Assembly (NCBI GenBank): GCA_021779935.1
Contig: JAJXZT010000072.1
Coordinates: 1-43,509 of the forward strand
DNA: 43,509 bases
Reading direction: 5' to 3'
Origin: Acidobacteriota bacterium
Lineage (GTDB): Bacteria > Acidobacteriota > Terriglobia > Terriglobales > Acidobacteriaceae
A program made the position numbers and the translations under genes. The notes beneath the pieces were generated by a model that did not search any database, was not told where the DNA came from, and was given only the letters and a program-made list of their open reading frames with translations. Every line of letters begins with the position of its first letter. The first letter of the stretch is position 1. Below are positions 1-6,612 of the stretch, piece after piece.

Positions 1-2
1 TC

Positions 3-77
3 CGCCGTCCGCGCGGCCAGGACATCTATGCCGCCTGCGGCCAGCTCAAGCGCACTACCGAACTAGTCCGACTCTGA
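3..77 (+). CDS. rlmN: 23S rRNA (adenine-2503-C2)-methyltransferase RlmN, C-terminal fragment
   Basis: The window opens inside a gene. The third frame reads 24 residues to a TGA at 75-77 and contains GQDIYAACGQLK, which matches the conserved RlmN C-terminus (RG.DI.AACGQL). RlmN is a radical-SAM enzyme that methylates C2 of A2503 in 23S rRNA and A37 of some tRNAs. Only the tail is present, so the radical-SAM cluster and catalytic cysteines cannot be seen; the Cys in AACGQL belongs to the conserved C-terminal segment. The call rests on this one motif and the position of the stop. A pyrimidine-rich spacer separates it from the next gene. Confidence 0.75.
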   Translation, partial: RRPRGQDIYAACGQLKRTTELVRL

Positions 78-131
78 CCGCGTCTTTCGTTTTTCCTTTC
101 TACTTTTCCCTTTTTCCTTTCTACTTTATTT

Positions 132-638
132 GTGTTCTGTCTTCGCGATTACCGCCTCCCCGACTTCGAGCATCTTTACCGGCTCGACCAGCAATGCTTT
201 CCACCGGGCATTGCCTACTCCCGCGCCGAACTCTCCAGCTACGTCGCGCGCAAGGGTTCCTTCACGATTGTTGCTGAATTCGTCGCAGACGAAACTTCAT
301 CGGGGGAGGGAAGCCCCGCGGCTGCCGCCAAGCCCCCGGAAGCGAAGCCCGCGATTGCCGGCTTCATCACCGTTGAAATGCATCCCAAGGGCTACGGTCA
401 CATCATCACCATCGACACGCGCGCGGAATTTCGCCGTCAGCATCTCGGATCGATGCTCATCGAAGCCGCTGAAAAGCATGTGAGTGATCTTGGAGGGTTT
501 ATGACCATACTGGAAGTGGCGGTCAATAACGCAGCGGCCATCGCCTTCTACAAGCGCCACCGTTACGTCACTGTCAAGACACTGCCGCGCTACTACAACG
601 GCGAGCTCGACGCGCTCCTTCTCTCCCGCCGCCTTTGA
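132..638 (+). CDS. GNAT-family N-acetyltransferase (RimI-like)
   Basis: The 168-residue protein has a GNAT fold. The acetyl-CoA loop region follows GYGHIITIDTRAEFRRQHLG (about 98-117), with R..R.HLGS as the motif-A R/Q-x-x-G-x-G/A-like turn. The usual C-terminal N-x-x-A-x-x-F-Y pattern is NNAAAIAFYKRHRY (about 141-154), as in RimI-type protein N-alpha-acetyltransferases. An Ala/Pro/Glu-rich insert at about 55-75 looks like a disordered loop. The reading frame starts at GTG 132 with no clear Shine-Dalgarno, only a pyrimidine-rich leader, so the start is uncertain. The family transfers acetyl groups to protein N-termini or small molecules; the substrate cannot be named. Confidence 0.75.
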   Translation: MFCLRDYRLPDFEHLYRLDQQCFPPGIAYSRAELSSYVARKGSFTIVAEFVADETSSGEGSPAAAAKPPEAKPAIAGFITVEMHPKGYGHIITIDTRAEFRRQHLGSMLIEAAEKHVSDLGGFMTILEVAVNNAAAIAFYKRHRYVTVKTLPRYYNGELDALLLSRRL

Positions 639-665
639 CCTGGGACAGCTCCGTCCCAGCGGGCG

Positions 666-704
666 CCCCACGTTCGCGCCCTGCTGTTGGGCGATAACGT
701 GGGG
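666..704. repeat. Intergenic palindromic repeat, copy 1 (CCCCACGTT type)
   Basis: Outer arms CCCCACGTT (666-674) and AACGTGGGG (696-704) are perfect inverses. Inside them CGCCC (677-681) pairs with GGGCG (689-693), giving an interrupted stem with a seven-base loop. A close copy lies downstream of lon at 4265-4304. Here it sits between a rightward and a leftward gene, where it could serve as a bidirectional transcript end. A second hairpin (CCCACCCT/AGGGTGGG, about 722-749) follows. Confidence 0.7.
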
Positions 705-811
705 AGAAGTCTGCGCGGGTGTCCCACCCTGAGCATCACGAAGGGTGGGATCGACGCCCTTTTCCCTCTTGTTTTTTTACCTTCAGACCTTCCAACCTTC
801 TGACGGCCTTT

Positions 812-1396
812 CTAGAACCGGAACACTATTCCTGCCTGTGCCACCACGCTATGCTGATGTCCGCTATCCCGTATGGCGGCCAGGCTCGGCGTTCCCGAGA
901 TGAAGTCTCGCAGTTCTCCACGCAAACTGATGTATGGTGCTACCTTCACGTCCACTCCGCCGCCCACGTCAAACACCGCTTTATTCGACGAACTGCTGCC
1001 GGCTACTGGAGTCTTGTCCGTGCTGAAGTGCGCCACGCCCGCTCCCGCCAGCACGTAGGGTGAGATCGGCATCGATCCAAGGAATTTCAGCTTCAGTCCT
1101 GGAGTGAAGAAGAGCGAGCGATATCCATTTCTCACCAGCGTTGTCGGTTCCGTGAATCCACTCTTCGTCGCCACCACCAGCGGCAATTCCACGTAGAGCC
1201 CCATTCCCGGCCCATGCAGCCATCTTCCTGCAAAGCTCACGCCGAACACCGGGCTCTTGTCTGCATTCACGTAGTTGTCATTCGGGAAATTTCCTCCCGC
1301 TGTAATGGCCAGTTCGGAGTTCTGTGCCATCATTCCAATCGCCGCCAACATCGCTGCTGCCACTATGAATCCTCGCATCATCGTCTTCTTCTTCAC
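812..1396 (-). CDS. Outer-membrane beta-barrel protein (porin/OmpA-like barrel)
   Basis: This 194-residue protein has a signal peptide (MKKKTMMRGF, a hydrophobic stretch, likely cleavage after MMAQ). Alternating polar/aromatic strands follow, and it ends in VFRF, with the C-terminal Phe typical of outer-membrane barrels. Strand-like segments such as GVSFAGRWL, LYVELPLVV, LFFTPGLKLKFL and ISLRGELRDF suggest about eight strands. The start is set by AAGGAGG on the minus strand at about 1402-1408, spaced for the GTG at 1394-1396. It is divergent from lon across about 420 bp. A structural or small-porin role is inferred from topology; no substrate can be named. Confidence 0.7.
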   Translation of the reverse strand: MKKKTMMRGFIVAAAMLAAIGMMAQNSELAITAGGNFPNDNYVNADKSPVFGVSFAGRWLHGPGMGLYVELPLVVATKSGFTEPTTLVRNGYRSLFFTPGLKLKFLGSMPISPYVLAGAGVAHFSTDKTPVAGSSSSNKAVFDVGGGVDVKVAPYISLRGELRDFISGTPSLAAIRDSGHQHSVVAQAGIVFRF

Positions 1397-1815
1397 ATTT
1401 CCTCCTTCTTGGGAAGCCCCGTTTTCCGGCCTCCCCTGTTATTCGCGATTTCAATTCCTTCCAGTAACGCACATCGTCTCAGACTTCGACGCGCTCCTTC
1501 GCGTTACGCGTCGTTACTACTCTGAGCCTGCCGTCCGAAGTGGGCCAACAATCACCGCTACGTGCCACATTTCGTTGCTCCCACCCAGCCCTGTTGGCTA
1601 CAATCCCGCAGACTTTCCGAGGGCGTGTTTTATGGGTCTGCAATCAAAATGCCACCTTTTTTCGGCTCGAACTGGCAGATTTTCCGCCTCGCCGGTATCC
1701 TTGTCCCTGTCTTTCTATTTTGCTAACTGACGTACTCATAACGGTTTACACTGGTCTGCAACTTTGCGGCCACCAACGTCATCAAAAGTTGAGTATTACT
1801 GACTCAAGGAGTCCT
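1397..1815. other. Divergent intergenic region between the barrel protein and lon
   Basis: These 419 bases carry the 5' regions of two divergent genes. I found the strong AAGGAGG for the leftward gene at the left edge and a TTGAGT/ACTCAA inverted repeat next to the lon ribosome-binding site at the right edge. An open frame runs through the region into lon (from 1540), but its composition and the well-placed start at 1816 make it an upstream read-through. No convincing sigma-70 promoter or CIRCE-like operator (TTAGCACTC-N9-GAGTGCTAA) was found. Confidence 0.5.
1789..1811 (+). promoter_or_regulatory. Inverted repeat overlapping the lon Shine-Dalgarno
   Basis: TTGAGT (1789-1794) and ACTCAA (1802-1807) are perfect inverses with a seven-base loop. 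The Shine-Dalgarno AAGGAG (1806-1811) begins inside the right arm, five bases before the lon ATG at 1816. As RNA this could be a short hairpin that partly hides the ribosome-binding site; as DNA it could be an operator. The stem is short, so either role is only an inference. Confidence 0.35.
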
Positions 1816-4245
1816 ATGGCAAACAAAGCGCGCAATATTGACCGCACCAGTCCAGAATTACGGGACGATGCCACCGAAGCGCGAACCCTTCCGGTTCTTC
1901 CGGTCCGGGATACTGTTCTTTTTCCGCACGCCGTCCTGCCGCTTACTGTCGGACGTGAAAGCTCCGTACAGCTCATCAATTCGCTCGGTGAAGACAAGAC
2001 CATCGTCGTAATCGCGCAGCGTGAAGCGCGCATCGATGCGCCGCAGCCCACGGATCTCTACACCGTCGGCTCGCTTGCCGTCGTCCACAAAGTCGTCAAG
2101 ATGCCCAACCAGAGCCTCTTCGTTTTTGCCGAAGGCCTGGAGCGTGTCCGCGTCGAGGAGTACACGCAGCTTTCACCCTACATGCGGGCCACTGTCGGCA
2201 GCATCAGCGAGATTCTTCCGCCCAAGACGGCGGAGACCGAGGCCTTGCAGCGCAACATTCTCACGCTCTTCCAGCAGATCGTCGGCGGTTCGCCCACGCT
2301 CTCCGATGAGCTCGCCACCGTTGCCGCCAACATCGATGAGCCCGGTCGTCTCGTTGACTTCATTGCTTCGTCGCTGCCTTCTCTTTCCACGCGCGACAAG
2401 CAGGACGTCCTCGAAACTCCCGACGTTCACATTCGCCTTGAGAAGATCAACCAGCACCTCGCCAAGGAACTCGAAGTCCAGCAGCTTCGCAACAAGATTC
2501 AGAGCGAAGTCCAGGATCGCGTTCAGCAGACGCAGCGCGAGTACTACCTCCGCGAGCAGATGAAGGCCATCCAGAAGGAACTCGGCGAACAGGACGAGAC
2601 GCAGCGCGACGTTGACGACTTCAAGGAAAAGATCGAGCAGTCCGGCATGCCCGATGAGGTCAAGAAGGAAGCGCTCAAGGAACTCAACCGCCTCGCGCGC
2701 ATGTCGCCCATGGCGGCCGACTATTCCGTCACCCGCAATTACCTTGAGTGGCTTGTCATTCTGCCCTGGACCAAGTCCAGCGGCACCGAGGTCGACATCA
2801 ACAAGGCCAAGGAGGTTCTCGACGAGGATCACTACGATCTCAAGAAGGTCAAGGATCGCATTCTCGATTACCTTTCCGTCCGTCGCCTCAATCCCAAGAT
2901 GAAGGGCCCGATCCTTTGCTTCTTCGGACCTCCAGGCGTTGGCAAAACTTCGCTCGGCAAGTCCATCGCCCGTGCCCTCGGACGCAAGTTCGTGCGTATC
3001 TCTCTTGGCGGCGTCCACGACGAAGCCGAAATCCGCGGCCATCGTCGCACTTACATCGGCGCGCTTCCCGGACAGATCATCCAGGGCATTCGCCGTGCCG
3101 AGAGCAACGATCCCGTCTTCATGCTCGATGAGATCGACAAGGTTGGTCGCGATTTCCGCGGCGATCCGTCCTCTGCGCTTCTCGAAGCGCTCGACCCTGA
3201 GCAGAACTACACGTTCCGCGACAACTATCTTGACGTGGCGTTCGACTTGTCCAAGGTGCTCTTCATCACCACGGCCAATCAGCTCGACACCATCCCCGAT
3301 CCCTTGCGCGACCGCATGGAGATCATCGACCTCCACGGTTACACCGAGGAAGACAAGGCGCACATCGCCTTCCAGTACCTCATCCGTCGCCAGACCGAGG
3401 AGAACGGCCTCCAGCCGGATCAAATCGAGTTCTCCGGCGATTCCGTGCGCTTCATCATTCGCCACTACACGCGCGAAGCTGGCGTCCGCAGTCTTGAGCG
3501 CCAGATCGGCACCATCTGCCGCAAGCAGGCGCGCCGCATCGCCGAAGGCAAAATCGAAAAGCTGGTTGTCACTCGCGAAGTCGTGCAGGAGATGCTCGGC
3601 GGCATCAAGGTCCGTGTCGACACTGAAATCGCCGAGCGCACCAAGCGTCCCGGCGTCGTCGTCGGACTCGCCTGGACTCCCACCGGCGGCGACATTCTTT
3701 TCGTCGAAGTCAGCAAGATGAAAGGGAAGGGCGAGTTCAAGATTACCGGCCAGATTCAGGACGTGATGCGCGAATCGATGCAGGCTGCGTTGAGTTGGGT
3801 CCGCTCCAATGCCATCTCGCTCGGCATCGATGAGGATTTTCTCTCCAAGTACGACTTGCACATGCACGTTCCCGAGGGCGCCATTCCCAAGGATGGCCCA
3901 TCTGCCGGCGTGACGATCTGCACCGCGCTCGTCTCGTTGCTCACGGATAAGCAGGTGCGTCCGCTGCTCGCCATGACTGGTGAAATCACGCTCAGTGGCG
4001 ACGTGCTGCCTATCGGCGGCGTCAAGGAAAAGTTCCTCGCCGCCAAGCGCGCCGGCGTCAAGGACATCATCTTTCCCGCCGACAACAAGCAGAATGTCGA
4101 CGAGGATGTCCTGCCCGAGCAACTCGATGGCGTCACCGTTCACTACGTCAAGACGATCCAGGAAGTGCTGGCCATCGCCCTGCCGTCTTCCCCGGAAGAG
4201 CAGAAGAAGTGCGCCGAAACCCGCGAGCAGGTCCTCGCTCGCTGA
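1816..4245 (+). CDS. lon: ATP-dependent protease Lon (LonA)
   Basis: The product is an 809-residue cytoplasmic LonA protease, a homohexameric AAA+ machine that unfolds and degrades damaged and regulatory proteins. The N-terminal LON substrate-binding domain begins at LPVLPVRDTVLFPHAVLPL. A coiled region is followed by AAA+ Walker A GPPGVGKT (371-378) and Walker B FMLDEIDKVG. The C-terminal protease domain has the catalytic Ser in PKDGPSAG (S696) and the Lys in VKEKFLAAKR (K739), the usual Ser-Lys dyad 43 residues apart. The ATG at 1816 follows AAGGAG by four bases and gives the normal family length. The open frame extends 92 codons further upstream without family similarity. A hairpin with a T-rich tail follows the stop. 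Confidence 0.97.
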   Translation: MANKARNIDRTSPELRDDATEARTLPVLPVRDTVLFPHAVLPLTVGRESSVQLINSLGEDKTIVVIAQREARIDAPQPTDLYTVGSLAVVHKVVKMPNQSLFVFAEGLERVRVEEYTQLSPYMRATVGSISEILPPKTAETEALQRNILTLFQQIVGGSPTLSDELATVAANIDEPGRLVDFIASSLPSLSTRDKQDVLETPDVHIRLEKINQHLAKELEVQQLRNKIQSEVQDRVQQTQREYYLREQMKAIQKELGEQDETQRDVDDFKEKIEQSGMPDEVKKEALKELNRLARMSPMAADYSVTRNYLEWLVILPWTKSSGTEVDINKAKEVLDEDHYDLKKVKDRILDYLSVRRLNPKMKGPILCFFGPPGVGKTSLGKSIARALGRKFVRISLGGVHDEAEIRGHRRTYIGALPGQIIQGIRRAESNDPVFMLDEIDKVGRDFRGDPSSALLEALDPEQNYTFRDNYLDVAFDLSKVLFITTANQLDTIPDPLRDRMEIIDLHGYTEEDKAHIAFQYLIRRQTEENGLQPDQIEFSGDSVRFIIRHYTREAGVRSLERQIGTICRKQARRIAEGKIEKLVVTREVVQEMLGGIKVRVDTEIAERTKRPGVVVGLAWTPTGGDILFVEVSKMKGKGEFKITGQIQDVMRESMQAALSWVRSNAISLGIDEDFLSKYDLHMHVPEGAIPKDGPSAGVTICTALVSLLTDKQVRPLLAMTGEITLSGDVLPIGGVKEKFLAAKRAGVKDIIFPADNKQNVDEDVLPEQLDGVTVHYVKTIQEVLAIALPSSPEEQKKCAETREQVLAR

Positions 4246-4264
4246 TCGGCGGAAGTTTTGTGTG

Positions 4265-4310
4265 CCCCACGTTTGCGCCCTGCTTTTGGGGCGATAACGT
4301 GGGGCTTTTG
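4265..4310 (+). terminator. Probable lon terminator formed by the CCCCACGTT repeat, copy 2
   Basis: CCCCACGTT (4265-4273) pairs with AACGTGGGG (4296-4304), with an inner GCGCCC/GGGGCG stem, and CTTTTGTTTTTG follows. This is the second copy of the element at 666-704; the two differ mainly in the loop. It begins 19 bases after the lon stop, and the T-rich tail makes it a credible intrinsic terminator. Confidence 0.6.
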
Positions 4311-4326
4311 TTTTTGCCCTTCTTTT

Positions 4327-4384
4327 TGAAGCTCTCATCCCGACCCCGTTGCTGAGTCAGTATCCATGCATTTGCCTTTGCTTT
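4327..4384. repeat. Dispersed intergenic repeat, copy A
   Basis: This stretch (TTTTGAAG..CTCATC..GTTGCTGAGTCAG.ATCCATGCATTTG) is clearly related to 8248-8305 (TTTTGAAG..GTCATC..GGTTGCGACTCAGGATCTATACATTT). Both lie just downstream of rightward genes and grade into pyrimidine-rich sequence. It looks like a non-coding dispersed repeat, possibly transcript-end associated. Confidence 0.5.
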
Positions 4385-4469
4385 TGTTGTTGCTTTACCT
4401 AATACCTAACACCCAGCACCTGACACCTTTCCCTGCATCTCCCGCCGCCCATTCCGCCTCTAATCTTTC

Positions 4470-4865
4470 ATGACTGACAAGATCCAAAAGACTGAAGAGG
4501 AGTGGCGCCGCGAGCTCACTCCCGAGCAATATCGTGTTCTGCGCGAGAAGGGCACCGAGTCTCCGTTCACCGGCGAGTATGTCGATACCGACACTCCGGG
4601 CGTCTATCTCTGTGCTGCTTGCGGACAGGAATTGTTTTTGTCTTTTACGAAGTTTCACTCCGGCTGTGGATGGCCGAGTTTTTTTGCCCCGTCAAAATCT
4701 GAGACCGTCGATGAGCACGAGGACACCAGCTTCGGCATGCGTCGTGTCGAAGTCACCTGTTCGCGCTGCGGCTCTCACCTCGGACACGTTTTTCCCGACG
4801 GCCCGCGTCCCACCGGTCTCCGCTATTGCATCAACTCCGTCTCTCTGAAACTGGAGCCGAAGTAG
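4470..4865 (+). CDS. msrB: Peptide-methionine (R)-S-oxide reductase MsrB
   Basis: This 131-residue protein is a complete, single-domain MsrB, which reduces methionine-R-sulfoxide in oxidised proteins. Zinc-binding pairs are C48-x2-C51 (CAAC) and C97-x2-C100 (CSRC). The catalytic cysteine is C120 in RYCINSVSL, and the signature GCGWPSFF (65-72) is present. There is no signal peptide, so it is cytoplasmic. A resolving Cys is not obvious outside these five, apart from C66 in the GCGWPS signature. The ATG start gives the usual length. It is a stand-alone gene after lon, consistent with a protein quality-control neighbourhood, with a perfect 9-bp hairpin just downstream. Confidence 0.95.
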   Translation: MTDKIQKTEEEWRRELTPEQYRVLREKGTESPFTGEYVDTDTPGVYLCAACGQELFLSFTKFHSGCGWPSFFAPSKSETVDEHEDTSFGMRRVEVTCSRCGSHLGHVFPDGPRPTGLRYCINSVSLKLEPK

Positions 4866-4879
4866 CTCGCTTGCGGGCG

Positions 4880-4912
4880 GACGTTCGCTTCCTTGCGAAC
4901 GTCTATCTTTCT
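4880..4912 (+). terminator. Intrinsic terminator after msrB
   Basis: GACGTTCGC (4880-4888) and GCGAACGTC (4895-4903) form a perfect 9-bp stem with a six-base loop, followed by a T-rich stretch (TATCTTTCTGTT). It lies 15 bases after the msrB stop. Confidence 0.65.
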
Positions 4913-4956
4913 GTTCCTTTCTACTTTCCCCTTTTCCCTTTTTACCTTCCAAGGCT

Positions 4957-4985
4957 AAGGGCCGCTGTTTTTGGCAGCGGCCCTT
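4957..4985 (-). terminator. Hairpin downstream of rpsU
   Basis: AAGGGCCGCTG (4957-4967) and CAGCGGCCCTT (4975-4985) form a perfect 11-bp stem with a seven-base loop. It starts four bases beyond the rpsU stop on the minus strand. No clear U-run follows in that direction, so it may work as a terminator or as a 3'-end stabiliser. Confidence 0.55.
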
Positions 4986-4989
4986 GTGG

Positions 4990-5187
4990 TTAATCGTGTT
5001 CTTTCCGAATCTTCTTGCGCGCACGTTTCCGCGCTAAAGCTTGCTTCAACCGGAGCTTCTCGCCTGGCTTCAGGTAGTAGGAGTGACGTTTTACTTCCTT
5101 GATAATGTCTTCCGTCTGAACCTTGCGTTTGAACCGGCGCAGGGCATTCTCCAACGACTCGCCCTCTTGCAGCCGAACTTCTGCCAA
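4990..5187 (-). CDS. rpsU: 30S ribosomal protein S21
   Basis: The 65-residue product begins AEVRLQEGESLENALRRF after its start codon, a typical bS21 N-terminus, and ends in a Lys/Arg-rich tail. S21 sits on the 30S platform near the anti-Shine-Dalgarno end of 16S rRNA. The start is a TTG at 5187-5185. An ideal GGAGGTGA lies five bases upstream, inside the longer frame that begins at 5202, so that longer start would put the ribosome-binding site in the coding region. The unusual TTG start with a near-perfect Shine-Dalgarno is consistent with tuned or autogenous translation. It is a single gene, convergent with msrB. Confidence 0.95.
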   Translation of the reverse strand: MAEVRLQEGESLENALRRFKRKVQTEDIIKEVKRHSYYLKPGEKLRLKQALARKRARKKIRKEHD

Positions 5188-5373
5188 AACAATCACCTCC
5201 AACCTAGCCCACGGCGGACCTCTTTTATCTTACGCTATTCTTCCATTTTCCGCCCTGTCGTTACCTGCATCCGCGAACAAATCCTTCGTTTGTGCCGTCG
5301 CCCGCTTCGCTCCTGCTGTTCCTAACATTTGTACCGCCGCGTTCCCTCACGTATGATAGAGGAGGCGTCACGG

Positions 5374-5463
5374 ATGCCGCTTGAAGTGTTGCGACTCCTC
5401 GTTCACTTCAGCTTCCGTTGCGAGCCGTATCCTTTCGTCCGATCGAAAGTCTCGGCAGAGTAG
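5374..5463 (+). CDS. Possible small ORF (29 aa) ahead of 5473
   Basis: An ATG at 5374 follows GAGGAGG by about eight bases and opens a 29-codon frame (MPLEVLRLLVHFSF, then Arg/Ser-rich) ending in TAG at 5461. The next gene starts nine bases later. The good ribosome-binding site and short gap suggest a translated leader or upstream ORF coupled to the next gene. The peptide resembles nothing I know, so this could be chance. Confidence 0.3.
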   Translation: MPLEVLRLLVHFSFRCEPYPFVRSKVSAE

Positions 5464-5472
5464 GAAATCTTT

Positions 5473-5715
5473 ATGAAACCAGCCGTTAGTCCGTACGTCC
5501 TCTCGTTCCAGACGGAACCTTTCCACAGGAAAACGCGCTATCACTGGATGATCTGCCTCGCCGATGCTCCCGACCAACTCTTGTCCTGGGGACACGCTCC
5601 AACCAAGGAGCTGGCGGAAGAGGCTGCGCGGAACGAAGTGGCCAATCTCACTTCCGGACAGACCGAGGGCGGCCGCGTCATCAGCACCATCAAGGCATTT
5701 ACCAACCGCTGCTGA
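5473..5715 (+). CDS. Small conserved-type hypothetical protein
   Basis: This 80-residue protein has no signal peptide or membrane segment. The middle is a short beta-rich core (YHWMICLADAPDQLLSWGHA), followed by an acidic/alanine helix (TKELAEEAARNEVANL) and a C-terminal TIKAFTNRC. The layout loosely recalls a small beta-beta-alpha domain such as a degenerate dsRBD or HicB-like unit, but I do not recognise a family. TAGGAAA about five bases before the ATG is a usable ribosome-binding site. It may be co-transcribed with the 29-codon ORF ahead. No function can be assigned. Confidence 0.6.
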   Translation: MKPAVSPYVLSFQTEPFHRKTRYHWMICLADAPDQLLSWGHAPTKELAEEAARNEVANLTSGQTEGGRVISTIKAFTNRC

Positions 5716-5780
5716 TTACCGCTGCGCGTTCGTCCTTTGCCGGTTGCAGCAAATTCATCAAGCGTATATCCCGTGGTAGA

Positions 5781-5832
5781 GCCGGGCTTCAGCCCGGCGT
5801 TGTTGCGCTCATAGATGCGGGGCTTCAGCCCC
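5781..5832. repeat. Paired GGGCTTCAGCCC hairpins
   Basis: Two small palindromes lie 20 bases apart: GCCGGGCTTCAGCCCGGC (5781-5798) and GGGGCTTCAGCCCC (5819-5832). Both share the core GGGCTTCAGCCC. They sit between two convergent genes (stops at 5715 and 5859), a usual place for REP-like elements and bidirectional transcript ends. Confidence 0.7.
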
Positions 5833-5858
5833 TGGGGTACTCCAACATTGGCCCCGCT

Positions 5859-6215
5859 CTAAATATCCTTCAGTTGTTCTTCGCTCATTCCGAAGTAGTG
5901 CCCCAGCTCGTGAATCACCGTCAGTCTTATCTGCTCGCGGACCTCTGCATCGTTTGCGCACACGGCTTCTATGTTCTTCTGGTAGAGCACCACGTAATCG
6001 GGCCCGGTCACCATGCCGAACGTGCTTTTCTCCGTCATCGGCACTCCGTGAAAAATTCCTAGCAGCAGCGTCCTCGGCTTGCCGGGAATAACCGGTGACT
6101 GGTTGGCAGGGAAGTCCTCCACCAGCACGGCCACATTGCGAATCCGCCGCCGAAACTCTTTCGGCAGCGAGTCCAGCGCCTCCGCCACCGCCTTTTCGAA
6201 CTCTTCCCGCTCCAT
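5859..6215 (-). CDS. Zincin-like metallopeptidase family protein
   Basis: This 118-residue protein is a minimal zincin (Pfam PF06262-type). The zinc motif is HELGHYFGMSEEQL near the C-terminus: HExxH, then a downstream Glu inside GMSEEQL. This small family is widespread, of unknown substrate, and close in size to the catalytic core alone. The N-terminal helix MEREEFEKAVAEALDSLP is typical of it. There is no signal peptide, so it is probably cytoplasmic. It faces the preceding gene and sits just left of the 131-bp tandem repeat. Confidence 0.85.
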   Translation of the reverse strand: MEREEFEKAVAEALDSLPKEFRRRIRNVAVLVEDFPANQSPVIPGKPRTLLLGIFHGVPMTEKSTFGMVTGPDYVVLYQKNIEAVCANDAEVREQIRLTVIHELGHYFGMSEEQLKDI

Positions 6216-6276
6216 CCCGTGTTGCCTCTTTTCAGATTCTACGGGAATCCCCCCGGGGTGGAATCAGAGATCGGGT

Positions 6277-6540
6277 GGCCCATTCAAGCCGCTTTTGCCT
6301 GAGTGGGTAGTTGACTTTGCTTTTGTTTTTGATTTGTCATGCTGAGCGCAGCGAAGCATTTGTGCCCTACCCTTGTCGCGTTGTTTGCGACAGGGTGGGG
6401 TAGTCCGACGGCCCATTCAAGCCGCTTTTGCCCGAGTGGGGTCGTTGACTTTGCTTTTGTTTTGATTTGTCATGCTGAGCGCAGCGAAGCATTTGTGCCC
6501 TACCCTTGTCGCGTTGTTTGCGACAGGGTGGGGTAGTCCG
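6277..6540. repeat. 131-bp tandem duplication with internal hairpins
   Basis: Copy 1 (6277-6407) and copy 2 (6410-6540) are almost identical and begin GGCCCATTCAAGCCGCTTTT. They differ by a few bases (CCTGAGTGGGTAG versus CCCGAGTGGGGTCG, and one T in the T-rich run). Each contains TGTCATGCTGAGCGCAGCG and a stem built from CCCTTGTCGC and GCGACAGGGT. The pair fills the gap ahead of the methyltransferase gene and ends 72 bases before its start. Confidence 0.9.
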
Positions 6541-6612
6541 GTGGATTTGTCCCCGCACCTCGAATATCATGCGCCCCGTTTCCCGGATCGTGTACACTTT
6601 CGCCGACACATC

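Noticed and set aside
1540-1815. Upstream extension of the lon frame
   Set aside because: No similarity to Lon, and the ATG at 1816 has an ideal ribosome-binding site and gives the usual length.
2173-4338. Leftward 721-codon open frame opposite lon
   Set aside because: Third-position GC bias of lon opens the complementary frame; the translation has no family features and lon is certain.
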